From positions 124,001 to 188,000 of the forward strand of contig NZ_JABAEB010000010.1 of NCBI RefSeq assembly GCF_012584455.1: a DNA stretch of 64,000 nt, written 5' to 3'. Position numbers and translations under genes: made by a program. The stretch comes from Shewanella oncorhynchi (GTDB lineage: Bacteria > Pseudomonadota > Gammaproteobacteria > Enterobacterales > Shewanellaceae). The notes under the pieces are model-generated. The model saw nothing but the letters and a program-made list of their open reading frames with translations, was not told the origin of the DNA and ran no database searches. Positions 1-8,560 of the stretch are shown piece after piece. Each line of letters begins with the position of its first letter. Position 1 is the stretch's first letter.

Positions 1-2004
1 CAAATACACGCGACCATCACGTTCTTCAGTGCTGAGGTTGTGAATGTTTGAACCTTCGGCGGCAATGATCGAGGTGATCTTCGCCAGTGCACCTTGGTGG
101 TTAACAATTTCCACCCGCAGATTGGCTTGATAATCAACGCCTTCAACATTATCCCATTGTACGGGAATATACTTGTCTGGCTCGCCTTGATAACCACGAA
201 TATTGGCGCAGTTTTCCATGTGTACCACTAAGCCCTTACCTTGGCTCACGTGGGCTATCACGGCATCACCTGGGATAGGGCGGCAACAGTTAGCGAAGGT
301 AACGAGCATGCCTTCGGCGCCACGAATTGGCATCATGTGGCCGTCGCGACTTTCTTGATTCTCAAGATTATCGCCAATCAAACGCTGGGCGATAACAATA
401 CTCATGGCATTGCCAAGGCCGATGTCGGCGAGCAGCGAATCGAGCGTCGTATGTTTAGTATCGCGGATCACTTTTTCAATCTGCTCAGGCGCAATGCTAT
501 CGAGTTTAGTTTTGCCTAGCGCATGGTTGAGCAGGCGGCGACCAAGCGCAATCGCATCATCACCCTTAAGGCTTTTCAGCACTTGGCGGATTTTAGCGCG
601 AGCTTTACCGGTTACCACAAAGTTCAGCCAAGCGGCATTAGGACGGGCGCCTTTAGCGGTAATGATTTCAACGGTTTGACCTGAAATTAACGGTTGGCTA
701 AGCGGATACGCTTGGCGGTTAACGCGGGCACCGACGCAGGTATTGCCCACATCAGTATGCACTTCGTAGGCAAAGTCTACCGCGGTGGCATTGACGGGTA
801 ATTCCAGAATGCGACCTTCAGGGGTGAACACATAAATCTCTTCAGGGAAGAGTTCAGTCTTCACGTTTTCAACGAATTCGAATGAGGTGCTAGCGCTTTG
901 TTGTAGCTCCAACAAGCTTTGCATCCACTTACGGGCACGCACTTGAGTCGTCGTGCCTTGGCCTGTTTGTGCACCGCCTTTGTAGGCCCAGTGTGCTGCT
1001 ACCCCTTTGTCGGCCATCTGGTCCATATCTTCGGTACGAATTTGGATCTCAACGGGCACGCCATGTGGACCAAATAAAGAGGTATGGAGAGACTGATAAC
1101 CGTTGGCTTTAGGGATAGCGATATAATCTTTGAAACGACCGGGACGAGGCTTGTACAGTCCATGCATGGCGCCGAGTACGCGATAACAAGTGTCGATGGA
1201 ATCGACTATCACCCTAAAGGCGTAGATATCCATCACTTCTTGGAATTGCAGTTCTTTACTCTGCATCTTGTTATAGATGGAGTAGAGGTTTTTCTCGCGA
1301 CCTTTGACTTTTCCTGGAATACCCGCATCGTTTAAGCGCGTATACACAGCGGCTTCGATGCCTTGGATCAATTCTTTGCGATTGCCACGGGCGGCTTTAA
1401 CGACTTCTTTAAGCACTCGATATCGCATGGGATAATAAGCTTGGAAACCTAAGTCTTCTAACTCTGTCTTGATGTTATGGATACCAAGACGGTTAGCGAT
1501 GGGCGCGTAGATTTCTAAGGTTTCGCGGGCGATACGGCGACGTTTGTCGGGACGCAGTGCACCTAAGGTACGCATGTTGTGGGTTCTATCGGCAAGCTTG
1601 ATGAGGATAACGCGGATATCCTGCGTCATCGCCATCATCATTTTACGGAAGTTTTCAGCCTGAGCTTCTTTCTTGTCGCGAAATTTAAGCTTATCGAGTT
1701 TTGACACGCCTTCGACGAGTTCGGCCACCGCGACACCGAATAGTTCGGCTAAATCGTCTTTGGTGACATGGGTATCTTCGATGGTGTCATGGAGCAGTGC
1801 TGCCATCAGCGTCTCATGATCAAGACGCATGTCAGCAAGGATGCGGGCAACCGCAACCGGATGAGTAATATAAGGTTCGCCACTCGTGCGCATTTGCCCT
1901 TCGTGGGCATCGCGCGCAATCTGGTACGCCTGCTTGAGCAATTCTACCTGTTCAGGTTCTAAGTAACCGGAAGCAGACTCCTTTAGACCTTCAAACAGAT
2001 ACAA
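1..2004 (-). CDS. spoT: SpoT, bifunctional (p)ppGpp synthetase/hydrolase, 3' end outside window
   Basis: Makes and degrades the stringent-response alarmone (p)ppGpp. The window holds 668 codons; by comparison with the 702-residue E. coli protein only about 35 C-terminal residues are missing. Seen in order: the HD hydrolase domain near the N-terminus with HDTIEDT, the synthetase region with YIAIPKANGYQSLH, a TGS domain beginning EEIYVFTPEGR, and the start of the ACT domain, which is cut after STEERDGRVYL. HDTIEDT in the hydrolase motif marks SpoT rather than RelA. Start: TTG at 2004 (YLFEGL, like E. coli MYLFESL) with a GGAGAG Shine-Dalgarno; no ATG fits. It lies 42 bases downstream of rpoZ and is probably cotranscribed with gmk and rpoZ. 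Confidence 0.97.
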   Translation of the reverse strand, partial: MYLFEGLKESASGYLEPEQVELLKQAYQIARDAHEGQMRTSGEPYITHPVAVARILADMRLDHETLMAALLHDTIEDTHVTKDDLAELFGVAVAELVEGVSKLDKLKFRDKKEAQAENFRKMMMAMTQDIRVILIKLADRTHNMRTLGALRPDKRRRIARETLEIYAPIANRLGIHNIKTELEDLGFQAYYPMRYRVLKEVVKAARGNRKELIQGIEAAVYTRLNDAGIPGKVKGREKNLYSIYNKMQSKELQFQEVMDIYAFRVIVDSIDTCYRVLGAMHGLYKPRPGRFKDYIAIPKANGYQSLHTSLFGPHGVPVEIQIRTEDMDQMADKGVAAHWAYKGGAQTGQGTTTQVRARKWMQSLLELQQSASTSFEFVENVKTELFPEEIYVFTPEGRILELPVNATAVDFAYEVHTDVGNTCVGARVNRQAYPLSQPLISGQTVEIITAKGARPNAAWLNFVVTGKARAKIRQVLKSLKGDDAIALGRRLLNHALGKTKLDSIAPEQIEKVIRDTKHTTLDSLLADIGLGNAMSIVIAQRLIGDNLENQESRDGHMMPIRGAEGMLVTFANCCRPIPGDAVIAHVSQGKGLVVHMENCANIRGYQGEPDKYIPVQWDNVEGVDYQANLRVEIVNHQGALAKITSIIAAEGSNIHNLSTEERDGRVYL

Positions 2005-2046
2005 GTGGCAGCTCTCCTTTTACCTAAATAGGTTTTTACTCAAAAA

Positions 2047-2325
2047 CTATAATGAACGACCTTCAGCAATGGCTGCAACCGCTGCAATTTCAGCGGCTTC
2101 ACGTTCACGTACCGTTTGACGCTCATCGGCATCTAAGGTGTGAGCATTAACTAAACCTAGTTCGATTTCACGCAGGGCGATAACCGTGGGTTTGTCGTTC
2201 ATCTCTTCAACCATAGGGTCTTTACCCTGCACGGCGATTTGGCGAGCACGACGCGCCGCAACCAAGATCATATCAAAACGGTTGCCGATTTGTTCTACGG
2301 CGTCTTCTACAGTTACGCGAGCCAT
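2047..2325 (-). CDS. rpoZ: RNA polymerase omega subunit
   Basis: Small RNA polymerase subunit that helps fold and hold beta-prime and takes part in the ppGpp response, fitting its place just upstream of spoT. The 92-residue product (E. coli 91) begins MARVTVEDAVEQIGNRFDM, the family's conserved start. A longer reading frame extends upstream to 2439 into gmk, but the conserved N-terminus sets the start at 2325. The gap to gmk is 58 bases. Confidence 0.97.
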   Translation of the reverse strand: MARVTVEDAVEQIGNRFDMILVAARRARQIAVQGKDPMVEEMNDKPTVIALREIELGLVNAHTLDADERQTVREREAAEIAAVAAIAEGRSL

Positions 2326-2383
2326 GTGTTGAAACTCCAGTTTATCTAGGGAAAAAATGACGCAAAATTGTACACTATGACAG

Positions 2384-3007
2384 CTATCCTGCCAACAGAT
2401 CGTGAAGCATATCATTTTGCGCGTGGATCTGACTAGCACCTGTTAAGCGCTGACTGCGAATGATGGCACGCAAATCGGCTAAGGCAGTGTCAAAATCGTC
2501 GTTGACGATAATAAAATCATATTCTTTATAGTGGGACATTTCCGATACGGCTTGTGCCATACGGCTGGCGATAACATCGCTACTGTCTTGTCCGCGACCT
2601 GTGAGGCGGCGCTCTAGCTCGGCTTTCGAGGGTGGTAGAATAAACACACCAACGGCCTCTGGCATCACGGCTTTAACTTGTTCGGCACCTTGCCAGTCGA
2701 TATCGAGGAAAACATCGATACCTTGGGTGAGCGTATGCTCGATCACATGGCGCGAGGTACCATAGTAATTGCCAAACACTTCTGCCCATTCAAAAAAGGC
2801 ATTTTCAGCAATTAAGGCTTTGAATTGCTCAACATTAACGAAGTGATAGTGTTGACCATCAACTTCACCTGGGCGTGGTGCGCGGGTGGTATGAGATACC
2901 GAAACCTGCATGTCGGCTGGCTTGTCTTTAAGCAAGGCTGAAATCAACGAGGATTTACCTGCGCCACTTGGCGCCGACACAATAAATAAATTTCCGCGTG
3001 CGGTCAT
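2384..3007 (-). CDS. gmk: Guanylate kinase
   Basis: Phosphorylates GMP to GDP with ATP in the cytoplasm, feeding GTP and ppGpp synthesis. 207 residues, the same length as E. coli Gmk. The P-loop SAPSGAGKSS is at residues 11-20, and the GMP-binding region has TTRAPRPGEVDGQHYHF. First gene of the gmk-rpoZ-spoT set. On the minus strand a perfect TATAAT lies at 3057-3062, about 50 bases upstream, but its -35 partner is weak. Confidence 0.97.
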   Translation of the reverse strand: MTARGNLFIVSAPSGAGKSSLISALLKDKPADMQVSVSHTTRAPRPGEVDGQHYHFVNVEQFKALIAENAFFEWAEVFGNYYGTSRHVIEHTLTQGIDVFLDIDWQGAEQVKAVMPEAVGVFILPPSKAELERRLTGRGQDSSDVIASRMAQAVSEMSHYKEYDFIIVNDDFDTALADLRAIIRSQRLTGASQIHAQNDMLHDLLAG

Positions 3008-3259
3008 GAGCTAAATATCCAATGGGTTAACGCAAGAAGGGCCCAGAAAGCCGAGCATTATACCGATTTTGACCATAGAAATACTAGGGCTTGTTGGCTG
3101 GCAATTTAAGCCTATTTTAGATTTACTTCGATATTATGTGCATTTTTATCCGACTTGGGTCGTAGGCACTGACAATTGCGGGTAAATTGGTTACGCTCGT
3201 GCGAATAAGGCAATGAGTGTCTTTTTGTATCTCGTTTTTACAACAATAAAGGAAGGGTC

Positions 3260-4957
3260 GTGCTGTTAAAATCTCTTTTCTGCCTTCACGGGCGTGATTC
3301 TCGTCCCCGTTTTGTCGCAATCAGTGTTGGCGTTTACGTCTGTATTGCATTTGCCGCCGCTGCTTTTGGGGCTAATTTTCTGATGTATTTGCTGGCATTG
3401 TTGGGTCTACCTTTATTAGGGCTCACCAGCTTGCGTCGTTTGGCCGATGCCGATAAGTCAAAAGGCTTGATTGGCGTATTTCTATTGCCGTTAATAATTT
3501 TCATCGGCCTGTTAGCGGCCGATGTGCATATTGCCTTAATTGGATTGAGTTTAGTGTTAGCCGCGGGACTGACATTTTGGGGCTGGCGCTTTCCTGCACC
3601 AACGATAGTGGATTATCGCTACGGTTATTTCGGTCCTGAGCTGGATGCACCAACATCACAGGCAATGCCTAGGCGCCGTGTGGAACCGACTATCGTTCCT
3701 AAAACCATCGCACCTAAAACCATAGATCCTAATACTATAGACCCTAAAGCCATGGCATCTAAAACTGCCATAGATCCTAACATCATTGACCCTAAACCTA
3801 TTGTTGCTCAAGACGTTGCCGTAAGACAATCGGCAAAATCTACCTCTCACATTCAAGCACAACCTCAAGCTGAAAGGCATGAGCCGCATGTTGATCAGCT
3901 TCATGCCCAAACCATTAGTGCTGAGACTGTGTCTGAGCCAGAGGTCGATTTGTCTACCCATGTTGAATCTGTTTTAACATCGCCGAGGGTTGAGCCGAGT
4001 GTTAGCGCGGCGGAGGCAGAGCGAGAGGCGTTGCGTCAAGATGAGCTGCGCTTTGATGCGTTAACTCGAATGACGCAGAATCCTGCCGATTTTGTGATAC
4101 CAGACAGCCATGCGGATTTCCGTCCTGCTAATACTAGCCGCGTTGAACAGACCCACATTGAGTTGATTGATGTCGATGTGGACAATGTTGATTTGAAACA
4201 TGTCGACTTTACTGCGGCGCAATTAGATCCTGCCGAGCGTAGTGTTGAACCCGGTTGGCGTTTTACCGCCGAAGAAGATGACGAGCCTGACAGCTTTAAC
4301 GATAGAGATCATGCCGAAGAAGTGCGTCAGCGCCGCGCCGAAGCAAAAGATTCTGGTTCGATGACTGAGCTATTTCGCGGTTTATTTGAGTTTTTGGCGC
4401 CACTAAAGCGTTTTTTGGTGTTGCCTAAGATTAAACTGCCGAAAGTGGAACGCCGTTATTGGCGCCCAGCAGGAATTGGCTGTTGCGTGGTGCTCTTGAT
4501 TGCCTTGGTGTGGGGCCTTTGGCCAAATGGCGACGCAGAAACGGGTGATGGTGCAGAAGTTGTCACGGTTAACGCGATTGCGCCCTATGCGGGTGAGCGG
4601 GTGACGCTCGCGTTACCGGACGGTTTTTCTGTGGCGCTGGAGGATGACATCTTGATCATGCGTTGGCTCGGTGAGAAAGGTAAAGCACAAAACCTGTGGT
4701 CCTTAGCGACGGCAAAGGGAGATAAAACTTGCAGCGTCTTATCCTTTAACAATGGCACTGACTATCGCCCTGTGACTGTGGATCTGAAAGCGGATTCCGC
4801 TTCAGAGGCGCGATTCTCACCACTCGACACTCAGGCCATCATTATTGACCTCGCCCGTCGAGGTAATATTAGCCTGTGTGGTTATAAGTTCAGTCTTAAG
4901 GGCAGCCAAGCGATATTGGAACAAAATCGCACCTTTGGCGATTATATTGCTCGTTAA
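3260..4957 (+). CDS. Membrane protein of unknown function with a repeat-bearing disordered linker
   Basis: Not recognised as a named family. The 565-residue product starts at GTG 3260 behind GGAAGGG. The N-terminal ~115 residues hold about four hydrophobic segments (roughly residues 20-60 and 70-110); FCLHGRDSRPRF followed by LTSLRRLADADKSKG faintly recalls DUF805 proteins. Residues ~140-400 are polar and probably disordered, with a degenerate five-residue PKTIx repeat near residues 147-182. A single membrane helix (IGCCVVLLIALVWGLW) follows near residue 410, then a ~140-residue globular tail with two Cys. It stands alone between gmk (divergent) and the nucleotidyltransferase. Topology suggests an inner-membrane protein with a large soluble middle part. 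Function unknown. Confidence 0.8.
   Translation: MLLKSLFCLHGRDSRPRFVAISVGVYVCIAFAAAAFGANFLMYLLALLGLPLLGLTSLRRLADADKSKGLIGVFLLPLIIFIGLLAADVHIALIGLSLVLAAGLTFWGWRFPAPTIVDYRYGYFGPELDAPTSQAMPRRRVEPTIVPKTIAPKTIDPNTIDPKAMASKTAIDPNIIDPKPIVAQDVAVRQSAKSTSHIQAQPQAERHEPHVDQLHAQTISAETVSEPEVDLSTHVESVLTSPRVEPSVSAAEAEREALRQDELRFDALTRMTQNPADFVIPDSHADFRPANTSRVEQTHIELIDVDVDNVDLKHVDFTAAQLDPAERSVEPGWRFTAEEDDEPDSFNDRDHAEEVRQRRAEAKDSGSMTELFRGLFEFLAPLKRFLVLPKIKLPKVERRYWRPAGIGCCVVLLIALVWGLWPNGDAETGDGAEVVTVNAIAPYAGERVTLALPDGFSVALEDDILIMRWLGEKGKAQNLWSLATAKGDKTCSVLSFNNGTDYRPVTVDLKADSASEARFSPLDTQAIIIDLARRGNISLCGYKFSLKGSQAILEQNRTFGDYIAR
3698..3805 (+). repeat. Degenerate in-frame 15-bp tandem repeat
   Basis: About seven units related to CCTAAAACCATAGAT, one of them 18 bp long, coding for PKTIA-PKTID-PNTID-PKAMA-type pentapeptides in the linker of the surrounding membrane protein. 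Because units are multiples of three, a change in copy number would alter linker length without breaking the frame. Confidence 0.8.
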
Positions 4958-5122
4958 AAAGTCTGCTGCTAAGTCGATAAAAATTCTGCTTAAATGCTAG
5001 TCACAATTAGAGGGGTAGATTACACTTTTGCTCCTCTTTTTCTCAAACCGTACTTTAGGTTGTTTAGGTCACTGCGGTTTGGGGAAACATCTTTAAATTT
5101 GAACTGAATATATCAATCCAGC

Positions 5123-5995
5123 ATGAATACAGAATTGACCTTAGTCATTATGGCTGCGGGGCTAGGTAGTCGTTTCGGCGGCGATAAGCAATTGGCGGCA
5201 CTCGGCCCCGCGGGTGAACCCATGTTGGTGCTATCAATCATGTCGGCCATTCGCAGTGGTTTTCAGCGTGCTGTGCTGGTGATCCGTCCAGAGTTAGAAA
5301 GTGAATTAACTGAGATCCTGACACGATTTTTGCCAGCCGATTTTGAATATCATTTTTGCTATCAAGTCTTAACGGATTTACCCGAAGCGGCGCAGTTGGC
5401 GGAACTTAGCCACAGGCTTAAACCTTGGGGGACGGCCCATGCACTCTGGAGTGCGCGCCATCTTGTTAAAGGGCCAATGGCCGTTATCAATGCCGATGAT
5501 TTTTATGGTGATAGCGCTTTTGCTTCCTTAGCCAAAGGCTTAAGCATGAGGCCAACTGAGTGGATGATGGTGGCCTATCCCATAGAACTCACGTTGTCGG
5601 AACACGGTGGTGTTAACCGTGGTCTGTGTCAGGTTGAAAATGGTCAGCTTAAATCGGTCGCCGAATGGCTCAATATCGCCGAGCAAGCAGGCCATTTAAT
5701 GGGTGATGGCCCACAGGGTCATGCTAATTTGCCGGCGCACTCCTTGGTCTCTATGACATGCTGGGGCTTCTCCCCAAACATATTTGATGTTATTAAACGT
5801 GAATTAACCGAATTTATCGGGCAACAGGGTCAACAACCTAAGTCTGAATGCTATTTACCCGCCATAGTACAAGCGGGAATTGAGCAAGGTTTGCCTGTGT
5901 ATGTCGATGTTGCCTGTGAGCCATGGCTTGGCGTGACTTATCCGCAGGACACTGTCTGGGTAAAACAAAAATTAACGGAGTTATTGAGTGATTAA
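5123..5995 (+). CDS. Sugar-1-phosphate nucleotidyltransferase (LnpC-like)
   Basis: Predicted to join a sugar-1-phosphate to an NTP to give an NDP-sugar. 290 residues. The nucleotide-binding signature AAGLGSRFGGDKQL is at residues 11-24, followed by GPAGEPML. WGTAHALWSA and VINADDFYGDSAF lie around residues 105-130; the Asp pair there is where such enzymes bind Mg2+. These features fit the nucleotidyltransferase that accompanies NahK-type kinases in sugar salvage clusters better than GlmU, GalU or RmlA. Its last 8 bases overlap the kinase gene, so the two are probably translated together and act in sequence. The sugar is not determined by sequence. Confidence 0.8.
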   Translation: MNTELTLVIMAAGLGSRFGGDKQLAALGPAGEPMLVLSIMSAIRSGFQRAVLVIRPELESELTEILTRFLPADFEYHFCYQVLTDLPEAAQLAELSHRLKPWGTAHALWSARHLVKGPMAVINADDFYGDSAFASLAKGLSMRPTEWMMVAYPIELTLSEHGGVNRGLCQVENGQLKSVAEWLNIAEQAGHLMGDGPQGHANLPAHSLVSMTCWGFSPNIFDVIKRELTEFIGQQGQQPKSECYLPAIVQAGIEQGLPVYVDVACEPWLGVTYPQDTVWVKQKLTELLSD

Positions 5996-7052
5996 ACTCA
6001 TCAGGCAGTCAGTGTTGCCTCATTTTGGTATTGAATCTGCCGAGGCGAAAATTTCTGCCCTCGGTAATGGCCACATCAATGACACCCTTTTAGTGCGCTG
6101 GCCTGCGGGCGAATTGGTATTGCAGCGAATTAACACTGAGGTATTTAAAACACCCAACGCTTTGGTCTGCAATGCCGATAAAATTAGCCATCATTTATGC
6201 GCTAAGTCATTACAGCAACAATACGGCCTTAAAGTCGTTAGCCCATGTTTAACCCAAGAGGGTGAGCTGGCTATCGATTTAGGCGAGCAAGGATTTTGGC
6301 GTGCGATCAGTTACTTGCCCCATAGTCTTAGCATTGAAGTGGTTAAGTCGGAACAAGAAGCGGAAATGGCGGCTAAGGCCTTTGGGCATTTTGCCTCTGC
6401 CTTGAGTGATTTTGATGCGACAGAGCTTGAAGATGTGATCCCTCAATTTCACCATTTACCGGGACGCATGGCCTTACTAAAGCAGGCCGCTGAACTCGAT
6501 AGTCAACATCGCTTAGCGCTCTGCCGTCATTGGGTCGATTACGCGTTATCTCAGCAGGCTTTGCTGGATGAACTTGCAGAAATATCGCCAAAGCTGCCGC
6601 TACGAATTTGTCATAACGACACTAAAATTAATAACATGCTTTTCGATAAACGCGACATGTCCAGCATGGCGATTATCGATTTAGATACCTGTATGAAAGG
6701 TCATCTGATGTATGACTTCGGCGACATGGTACGCACTTTCTGCTCGCCAGAGGAGGAAGACTCTACGGCCTTGGATAAAGTCCAAGTTCGCCAAGACATC
6801 TTCGCCGCGATTTGCCGTGGCTACTTGAGCGAGTTGGGTGACGTTTTAACGGAAGACGAAAAGCGCAGTCTGTGGCTCGGTGCTCGGGTGATTTGTTTGA
6901 TGATAGGTGTGCGTTTTTTAACGGATTATCTTAACGGTGATGTGTATTTCCACATCCACCGCGAAGGCCATAATTTAGACCGCGCCGCCAACCAGTTTAC
7001 CTTGTACCAAAGCTTGCTCGACCAAGAGGCTGTGCTTAAAGCTAATTTTTAA
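5988..7052 (+). CDS. NahK-like sugar 1-kinase, APH phosphotransferase family
   Basis: Aminoglycoside/choline-kinase fold enzyme likely to phosphorylate the anomeric carbon of a free sugar. 354 residues. The N-terminal GNGHINDTLLV is typical of the N-acetylhexosamine 1-kinase branch; the catalytic loop ICHNDTKINNMLFD is near residue 207, and the metal-binding IIDLDTC with following YDFGD near residues 226-245. Start ATG or GTG at 5988, inside the end of the nucleotidyltransferase gene. The pair could make an activated hexosamine (kinase product passed to the uridylyltransferase), a design also seen in AmgK-MurU cell wall recycling, though the sequences look closer to NahK/LnpC. Substrate is inference. 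Confidence 0.8.
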   Translation: MIKLIRQSVLPHFGIESAEAKISALGNGHINDTLLVRWPAGELVLQRINTEVFKTPNALVCNADKISHHLCAKSLQQQYGLKVVSPCLTQEGELAIDLGEQGFWRAISYLPHSLSIEVVKSEQEAEMAAKAFGHFASALSDFDATELEDVIPQFHHLPGRMALLKQAAELDSQHRLALCRHWVDYALSQQALLDELAEISPKLPLRICHNDTKINNMLFDKRDMSSMAIIDLDTCMKGHLMYDFGDMVRTFCSPEEEDSTALDKVQVRQDIFAAICRGYLSELGDVLTEDEKRSLWLGARVICLMIGVRFLTDYLNGDVYFHIHREGHNLDRAANQFTLYQSLLDQEAVLKANF

Positions 7053-7105
7053 TTCAGCGCTTGGATATCTGTGCATTGGTATTTGTGTACTGATCCAATG
7101 CATTG

Positions 7106-7969
7106 TTAAAGCGTGTAGTCGAAAAACTTACGGCTTTGTGGGCCTGCGCTATTGGTGTTGACCTTGTTGGGGTGTTTATATTCGCCCCAACTTGCCACGT
7201 TGCGGCCCACGTTAAGTTTAGGGAAACTCAGCGGCTCGCTTAAACCTAATGTAACATCGCTATTCTTCGCGTTTGCTTCTATTCCCAAAAATTGCAGTAA
7301 CTGACTTAAGCTTCCTGCATGGCTAACATCGATTGAAATAAAGTCTTCCCTCCCATTAAAGTAAGCGAACACTTCTTGCTGATGCTTTTGATAACAAGCA
7401 ATTAAGTGCTCACTGCTGGCAGGTTCCGCCACTTTATCTATGGCGAAAGTATGCCTAAAACTGCGCTTTAATATTGGATGGAAGCGGCCCGTTTTTTCAT
7501 CCAAATGGGGCGCCATTTTACCAAGTAACATCTGCATTGAAGGCAACCAAGTATTGATATCGCGGTCGAGATAGACAAACACAGCCTCGGGAAATAATAA
7601 ATCCAACTGCTGATAATCGCTGAAACAAGGCGTGTCAGACACTGCATCGGCCAGCATAAATGCCTGTTTAGTAAAGGCCATGTGCGCCACTTTTAGCCCT
7701 TGCTCCAACAGCGCCACACTCACACTCGTGGTGCCCGTACGTGGCAAACCTATGATAAAAACCTTCTGTTTTTGCTCGGCAACAACCGACTCATGCTTAA
7801 TTGCATTTGGCTCGACTGCACTAGGCTTGGTTGCATTCGGCGCGAGTAAGCTTAGCCTGATTTCATTTGGTTTAGTCGAATCGCACTGTGGCTGATTGAG
7901 CTGCACATCTGCACGATGTTTATGCCCTTGAGAATCGGGAAGGGTGGCAATAGTTGCGTTATCAGGCAT
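7106..7969 (-). CDS. Sulfotransferase family protein
   Basis: P-loop sulfotransferase fold, predicted to move sulfate from PAPS to an unknown acceptor. 287 residues. The first ~65 residues are polar, with an irregular PNATKPSAVEPNAIKHE stretch and no clear signal peptide. The domain proper begins KVFIIGLPRTGTTSVSVAL, the PAPS 5'-phosphosulfate loop, and VFVYLDRDINTWLPSM fits the 3'-phosphate region. It resembles the Sulfotransfer_4 type. It converges on the sugar kinase gene (54 bases apart) with no sulfate-activation genes nearby. Acceptor unknown. Confidence 0.75.
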   Translation of the reverse strand: MPDNATIATLPDSQGHKHRADVQLNQPQCDSTKPNEIRLSLLAPNATKPSAVEPNAIKHESVVAEQKQKVFIIGLPRTGTTSVSVALLEQGLKVAHMAFTKQAFMLADAVSDTPCFSDYQQLDLLFPEAVFVYLDRDINTWLPSMQMLLGKMAPHLDEKTGRFHPILKRSFRHTFAIDKVAEPASSEHLIACYQKHQQEVFAYFNGREDFISIDVSHAGSLSQLLQFLGIEANAKNSDVTLGLSEPLSFPKLNVGRNVASWGEYKHPNKVNTNSAGPQSRKFFDYTL

Positions 7970-8560
7970 GGATTTGGCTCGGCATTCTTGTCAGCGTGGT
8001 CGCGATGGGTAGGTAAATTGGGGTTTAACATTAGCGTTTTATCAACGTTGGCAGTATATCGCAGTGCACAGGTTTTGGCAGCGCAAAGCTGGCGTTGCGT
8101 CGGTATTGGGTTGTAGAGGCAATCAACAGCATAAATCCCTTTATGCTAGAAGCAGTTGGGCAAGGTGAGGCGATTACTTGTATTATTTGCCTCATTTTGT
8201 GAGGCGAATAGGTTTGTTAATTGACTCATTGTGTGATGCTCATAATGCTGTTCTTACTTGGGGCATGTAGAAAATCAGTGGGTTGATGGTTACCTATACC
8301 CTCAGAAAGCTGCCAAGGTTGGCGTAAACGGAAAATCACCTTGCGCTACTATCAGCAGTTGATAAGATATGCCGCTTATGTATAAGCGTACAGTCTTTTG
8401 ATTGGCAAAGCGCTTTCGATACACTCATAGACTCTGGGGCGTTGAGCTTTAAATGAAGGCCTCAGTAAATGAAAACGCAACGAGTGTAAAAAGTGAATGA
8501 GTGCCGCTTATGTAGGGAATCAAGCGAGCACAGTATTCGAGTAAGCTATCCGAGTAAACA
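7970..8560. other. 591-base gap left of the restriction unit
   Basis: No convincing coding sequence on either strand, and no tRNA, att-like element or transposase remnant seen. It contains a perfect inverted repeat at 8373-8388 and a 12-bp direct repeat (GCCGCTTATGTA) at 8371-8382 and 8503-8514. The left edge of the accessory region probably lies here. Confidence 0.6.
8373..8388. promoter_or_regulatory. Inverted repeat, possible operator upstream of the HTH gene
   Basis: CGCTTA-TGTA-TAAGCG: perfect 6-bp arms. Its left half with the spacer recurs at 8503-8514, about 50 bases before the regulator start. A role as binding site for the regulator encoded at 8561 is inferred from position only. 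Confidence 0.4.

Noticed and set aside
3123..3320. 65-codon minus-strand frame between gmk and the membrane protein
   Set aside because: No Shine-Dalgarno or family, and it runs over the start of the plus-strand gene.
3656..3961. 101-codon minus-strand frame opposite the linker of the membrane protein
   Set aside because: Made by the in-frame repeat on the other strand; the product is just a repeat of arginine/glycine/phenylalanine-type residues.
7970..8560. TumE-like toxin gene before the HTH gene
   Set aside because: Read in all frames by eye; several stops and no toxin-like sequence.
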